The notes under the pieces were generated by a model. That model ran no database searches. It saw only the letters and a list, made by a program, of their open reading frames with translations, and was not told where the DNA came from. Below are positions 60,963 to 64,000 of a DNA stretch of 64,000 nucleotides, in pieces (the stretch's first letter is position 1; every line of letters starts with the position of its first letter). The stretch comes from Morchella semilibera. Lineage: Eukaryota; Ascomycota; Pezizomycetes; Pezizales; Morchellaceae. The stretch is taken from NCBI GenBank assembly GCA_009192285.1, contig CM018604.1:4311746-4375745 (forward strand), given 5' to 3'. The translations under genes were made by a program, and so were the position numbers.

Positions 60963-62930
60963 ATGCCGACAACGGGCGCAAACAGTAAGTTCAAATGACC
61001 TGGCCTCCGCCTTTGGTTTTGTAGTCTACGTTTGGTTGTAGGAGAAAATCGTGGTATAAGCCTATACGAATCTGACTTATGCCTATGAGTTTAGGTGATG
61101 ATCTGGAGAGCCAACTTCCAGATATTCGGCCGATACCCAATACTACCAAAGACATGACCGAGAAAAGAAGCGATGAAAGTCTTACTCTGGCCACCGGGGC
61201 ACGGAATGGTTGGTTCCTCGCTGCGCGGAGATACAATATCTATTACTAAGCCCAATTTTCTTTTACCAGATCTTCTAAAAATTCCTTATTCGAGATTCTC
61301 GTCAACAACAGCGTTTTTCAGAGAGGGAAGCGCAATAGAAGACCCCCAACAACAGTTGCACGATCTAATTGTTGAGGTTGGAAGTGCTTTTATCTCCCAC
61401 GGCGGTCCATCTCACCGTGTACAGCCTGTTATTGAAGCCCTCAGTGAAGCCTTTGAAATCCCCACTAATGTGCACACTATGAATAGTCAAACTGTGATTT
61501 CCTTCCCTCGGAAGAATAAAAAAGGTCCACCTGCAATGTATCCAATAATCAAAAGAGGGTCGATGAACTTTACAAAGCTTCCTTTTGTTTTTGATTTGGT
61601 AAAGAAGATTATCAGAAACCCTGGAGGATTAACCATGGCAAACGTCTACGCCGAGTTGGAGAGAATCGAATGCTTAGAAAGTGCATGGAACCAATATGCA
61701 GTTGCAGCATCATATGTTCCAGCAGCAGCGACAAGTGCTATCATGTTCTTTGGAGGGGGTTGGAAAGATGCTGCAATGTCTGGCGTACTGGCACTGATTC
61801 CGGCATTATTACTGCTAGTTGCGAATAGATGGGACAAGCTATGGGTATGTATTGGTCTCCGGACTGCAGCTCCACCATAGGCTAACCTAGTGGGGTTGTA
61901 ACAGTGGACGTATGAATGCATTGCATGTTTTTTTGTCTCTTTGGCGGCCACTATTGTTTCGAAACATTTTTGCTATTCAACCTTAATTCTCTCTGCTCCA
62001 GTCACGTTGCTCCCTGGGTACACAGTTTCTATCTCTGTCGTTGAAATAATGACCAAGAATACAATCGCAGGTTGCATTCGGCTGGTATATACGGTTGTAT
62101 ACCTATGTTGTATGGTTCTAGGGTTCACACTCGCACCCATTCTGTACAACGCTCCAGGGAACATGAGTGGAGATGGGTTTCAGAGATTGCCGGCAGATCT
62201 GCCGTCCACCTGCAACACCAGCCAAGGGATTGTGGTTAATAAGCTCTGGCTGCTTCTTTGTGTGCCAATTTATATTTGTGCATACAACGTTTATCTCAAG
62301 GTACTGCATACTTGTCTTGTTTTCCTCAAGAGGAAAATGTTAATATATGTCTGTTCATAGACACCATGGCGTCAATGGCCTTCTATGATCATTATCGGTA
62401 GCCTAGGCTACGGAGCTGGGTTCGCTTCAAAATATAGTATGCACCCTTTTTAGCTTCATATCAAAGTGTTAACCCATCAACACAGTCTGGCACGCTCCTC
62501 CGGAATTTAACGCCTTTGCAGCTTCATTCACTTTAGGACTGTTTGCAAACATGTATGCAAGGGTCACCGACTCGTTTGCCTTCAATTCCATTGTAGCAGG
62601 TGTATTTATCCAAGTTCCAGGAAGTTGGGGCATTAGAGGATTACTTTCATTCGCCTATGGGGTATGTTGTACGGTTCATATCACTTATCGAATATTAATT
62701 ACTTACTAGGTTGTTATGTATTTAGGATTATGAAAAGGGTATCTATTGGAACTATAGCATGATCGCTATCTGCGTCTCGATCTCACTTGCGATGTTAGTT
62801 TTCCTCCTCCTATCCTTCTATTAAGTTTACTTATTCTAAATTATAACCGACGTTATTCAGAATAATTTCGAACTATATCGTTTTTGGACCCAAGCTAAAA
62901 AACCGGGGGGCGCCTCATATGGATTTTTGA
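60963..62930 (+). CDS. PRM10/ThrE-like (DUF1212) polytopic membrane protein
   Basis: Eight exons: 60963-60984, 61095-61208, 61270-61844, 61905-62300, 62361-62436, 62486-62661, 62726-62793, 62861-62930, total 498 residues. All introns (110, 61, 60, 60, 49, 64, 67 nt) are GT-AG and keep frame; the third-exon acceptor is preceded by TACTAAG. Residues 1-70 are a hydrophilic cytosolic tail. From about 75 the ThrE-type soluble segment follows (LIVEVGSAFISHGGPSHRVQ, with the family's G-x-x-x-H-R signature), then about ten hydrophobic helices from 186 on (YAVAASYVPAAATSAIMFFG, ALIPALLLLVA and others), including VPGSWGIRGLLSF in the C-terminal half. This matches fungal pheromone-regulated membrane protein 10-like proteins, relatives of bacterial Thr/Ser exporters. 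Substrate in fungi is not established. The start uses the small first exon MPTTGAN; a downstream ATG at 61173 lies inside an intron in this model. Confidence 0.92.
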
Positions 62931-64000
62931 AGACCATTCCACCACGTAGAAGTTAACAAAAATTTCCCTAACATTTCCTTTTCCTTTTTCTTTTTGCATT
63001 TTGGCGTCTGTTCGTTTTCGGGTTATGTAAAAGAATCTTTATAATCTTGTAATCTATCCGAGGTTGAGTCTTCATGGGGTAAAGGGAGGCGACTAGAAGG
63101 TTTTGGGATAGAGCAAGGGTATAGGATAGAGCATTATGAACGGGATCTTCATCAAGATAGATTTAGAAAAAATAATCTTAATTGATTACGTAATTGTAAT
63201 TCTGCGAGTTGTTGGGTAGAACGAGTTGAGGACATAAAATTTTGATAAATGGTCCGATCACGTATAGCCGTCTAAACAACCGCGAGTTCACGTCATAGGT
63301 AATCACTCGCATTGTCCATAGTAGACCATATTGTTTTTCTCCTATTTCAAGCAACTCGGTGTCTTGTACCCTGTCTCAATCACTACCATCAACATGTATC
63401 ACATTCCCGAACATACAGTGTAAAACAGCGAGTGTATTCCAGTACCTTATCTGCCAGAATAGCTTTATATTTGGTATTACCACGGTATTCCTACGCTAGG
63501 ATTCAGAAGCTTTGCATAAGTGTTATCTCCTAGGACGTGGGCCTTTTCCTGAACCAATTGTCCCAACCCCGGCGATTCGGATATAATAACCCCTGGGTTA
63601 CTCAAGTACCAATTTTCCAACGTTGCAACGCATTTATCACCCCATCTCATTTATTTAACAAGAGTGGAGGGCTAGGGGTCGCGGTTTCTTTAAATCAACG
63701 TGCACAAGGCCTAGGTATGGGGCGGTAAATGTGTCAAAGGTAATTTTTCTACCGGTAATATAAACACTAAACTTTAGTCCTGCGCTACGCCGTAATATAT
63801 TAGTGTATGTTCGATCGTTTCCCACTGGCAGGTGGGAAATTTTCGTAGGTTGTGGCATTAATGATTAAACTAAATGGAATAGCCAGGTACCTCCGTCACC
63901 ACGAAAGGTTCCGGTTGGATGGGTAGCTGCCCTAGATTTCTGTGGTCTGGCGGGCTACAGCCCAAAGAATCGAGTGTCGTAAGGGAGACGGCATATATAT
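62931..64000. other. Window right end, intergenic
   Basis: 3' flank of the membrane-protein gene, then no supported gene; frames at 63312-63858 are short and featureless. Confidence 0.4.

Noticed and set aside
61173-61269. ATG at 61173 as start of the PRM10-like gene
   Set aside because: It creates an atypical N-terminus, while splicing 61209-61269 with a TACTAAG branch point links two upstream coding exons in frame.

Overview
The window looks like a gene-sparse stretch of a filamentous ascomycete chromosome. The evidence is short spliceosomal introns (about 49-170 nt, mostly GTATGT/GTAAGT-like donors with CTAAC/CTAAT-type branch points), Ser/Pro/Thr-rich hypothetical proteins, and two fungal-type families, a nicotianamine synthase and a PRM10/ThrE-like membrane protein. 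About a dozen genes in 64 kb with long empty intervals would suit a Pezizomycetes-like genome, but that placement is inference. I found no tRNA, rRNA, CRISPR array or bacterial-type operon.

Layout. 1-5 kb: a spliced His/Met/Gly-repeat protein (1252-2429, +), a divergent RNA polymerase II subunit RPB9-like gene in at least five exons (3102-3816, +), and a doubtful coiled-coil ORF (4735-4995, -). 7-14.4 kb: two long disordered Ser/Pro-rich proteins transcribed away from each other (7449-8931, - and 12260-14388, +), both with RRxS-type candidate phosphosites. 14.4-22 kb has no gene; it holds a dispersed structured repeat (copies at 6195 and 17663) and a GC-rich hairpin block near 16.2 kb. 22-27 kb: two spliced genes of unknown function (22040-23689, + and 26446-27202, -) and one uncertain ORF. 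27.2-34.8 kb is a repeat nest with foldback/MITE-like elements and two decayed coding-like blocks. 34.9-35.7 kb encodes a secreted-then-anchored Cys-rich surface protein. 35.7-42.4 kb has no gene but carries two abutting foldback elements. 42.5-43.8 kb encodes a Myb/SANT-like nuclear protein with a GTA microsatellite beside its start. 52-54.4 kb encodes an RRM protein with PPHLR motifs. The right end holds a 370-bp TA-flanked foldback element, a complete four-exon nicotianamine synthase (57377-58536, -) and an eight-exon PRM10/ThrE-like membrane protein (60963-62930, +).

How the genes relate. There is no obvious cluster. The most suggestive pairing is the metal-chelator synthase with the divergently transcribed polytopic membrane protein 2.4 kb away. 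The synthase has a TATA-like box and an 8/9 match to a GATA-type iron-regulator motif upstream. Functional linkage is inference only. All exon models were derived by hand from splice signals and frame continuity, without transcripts.
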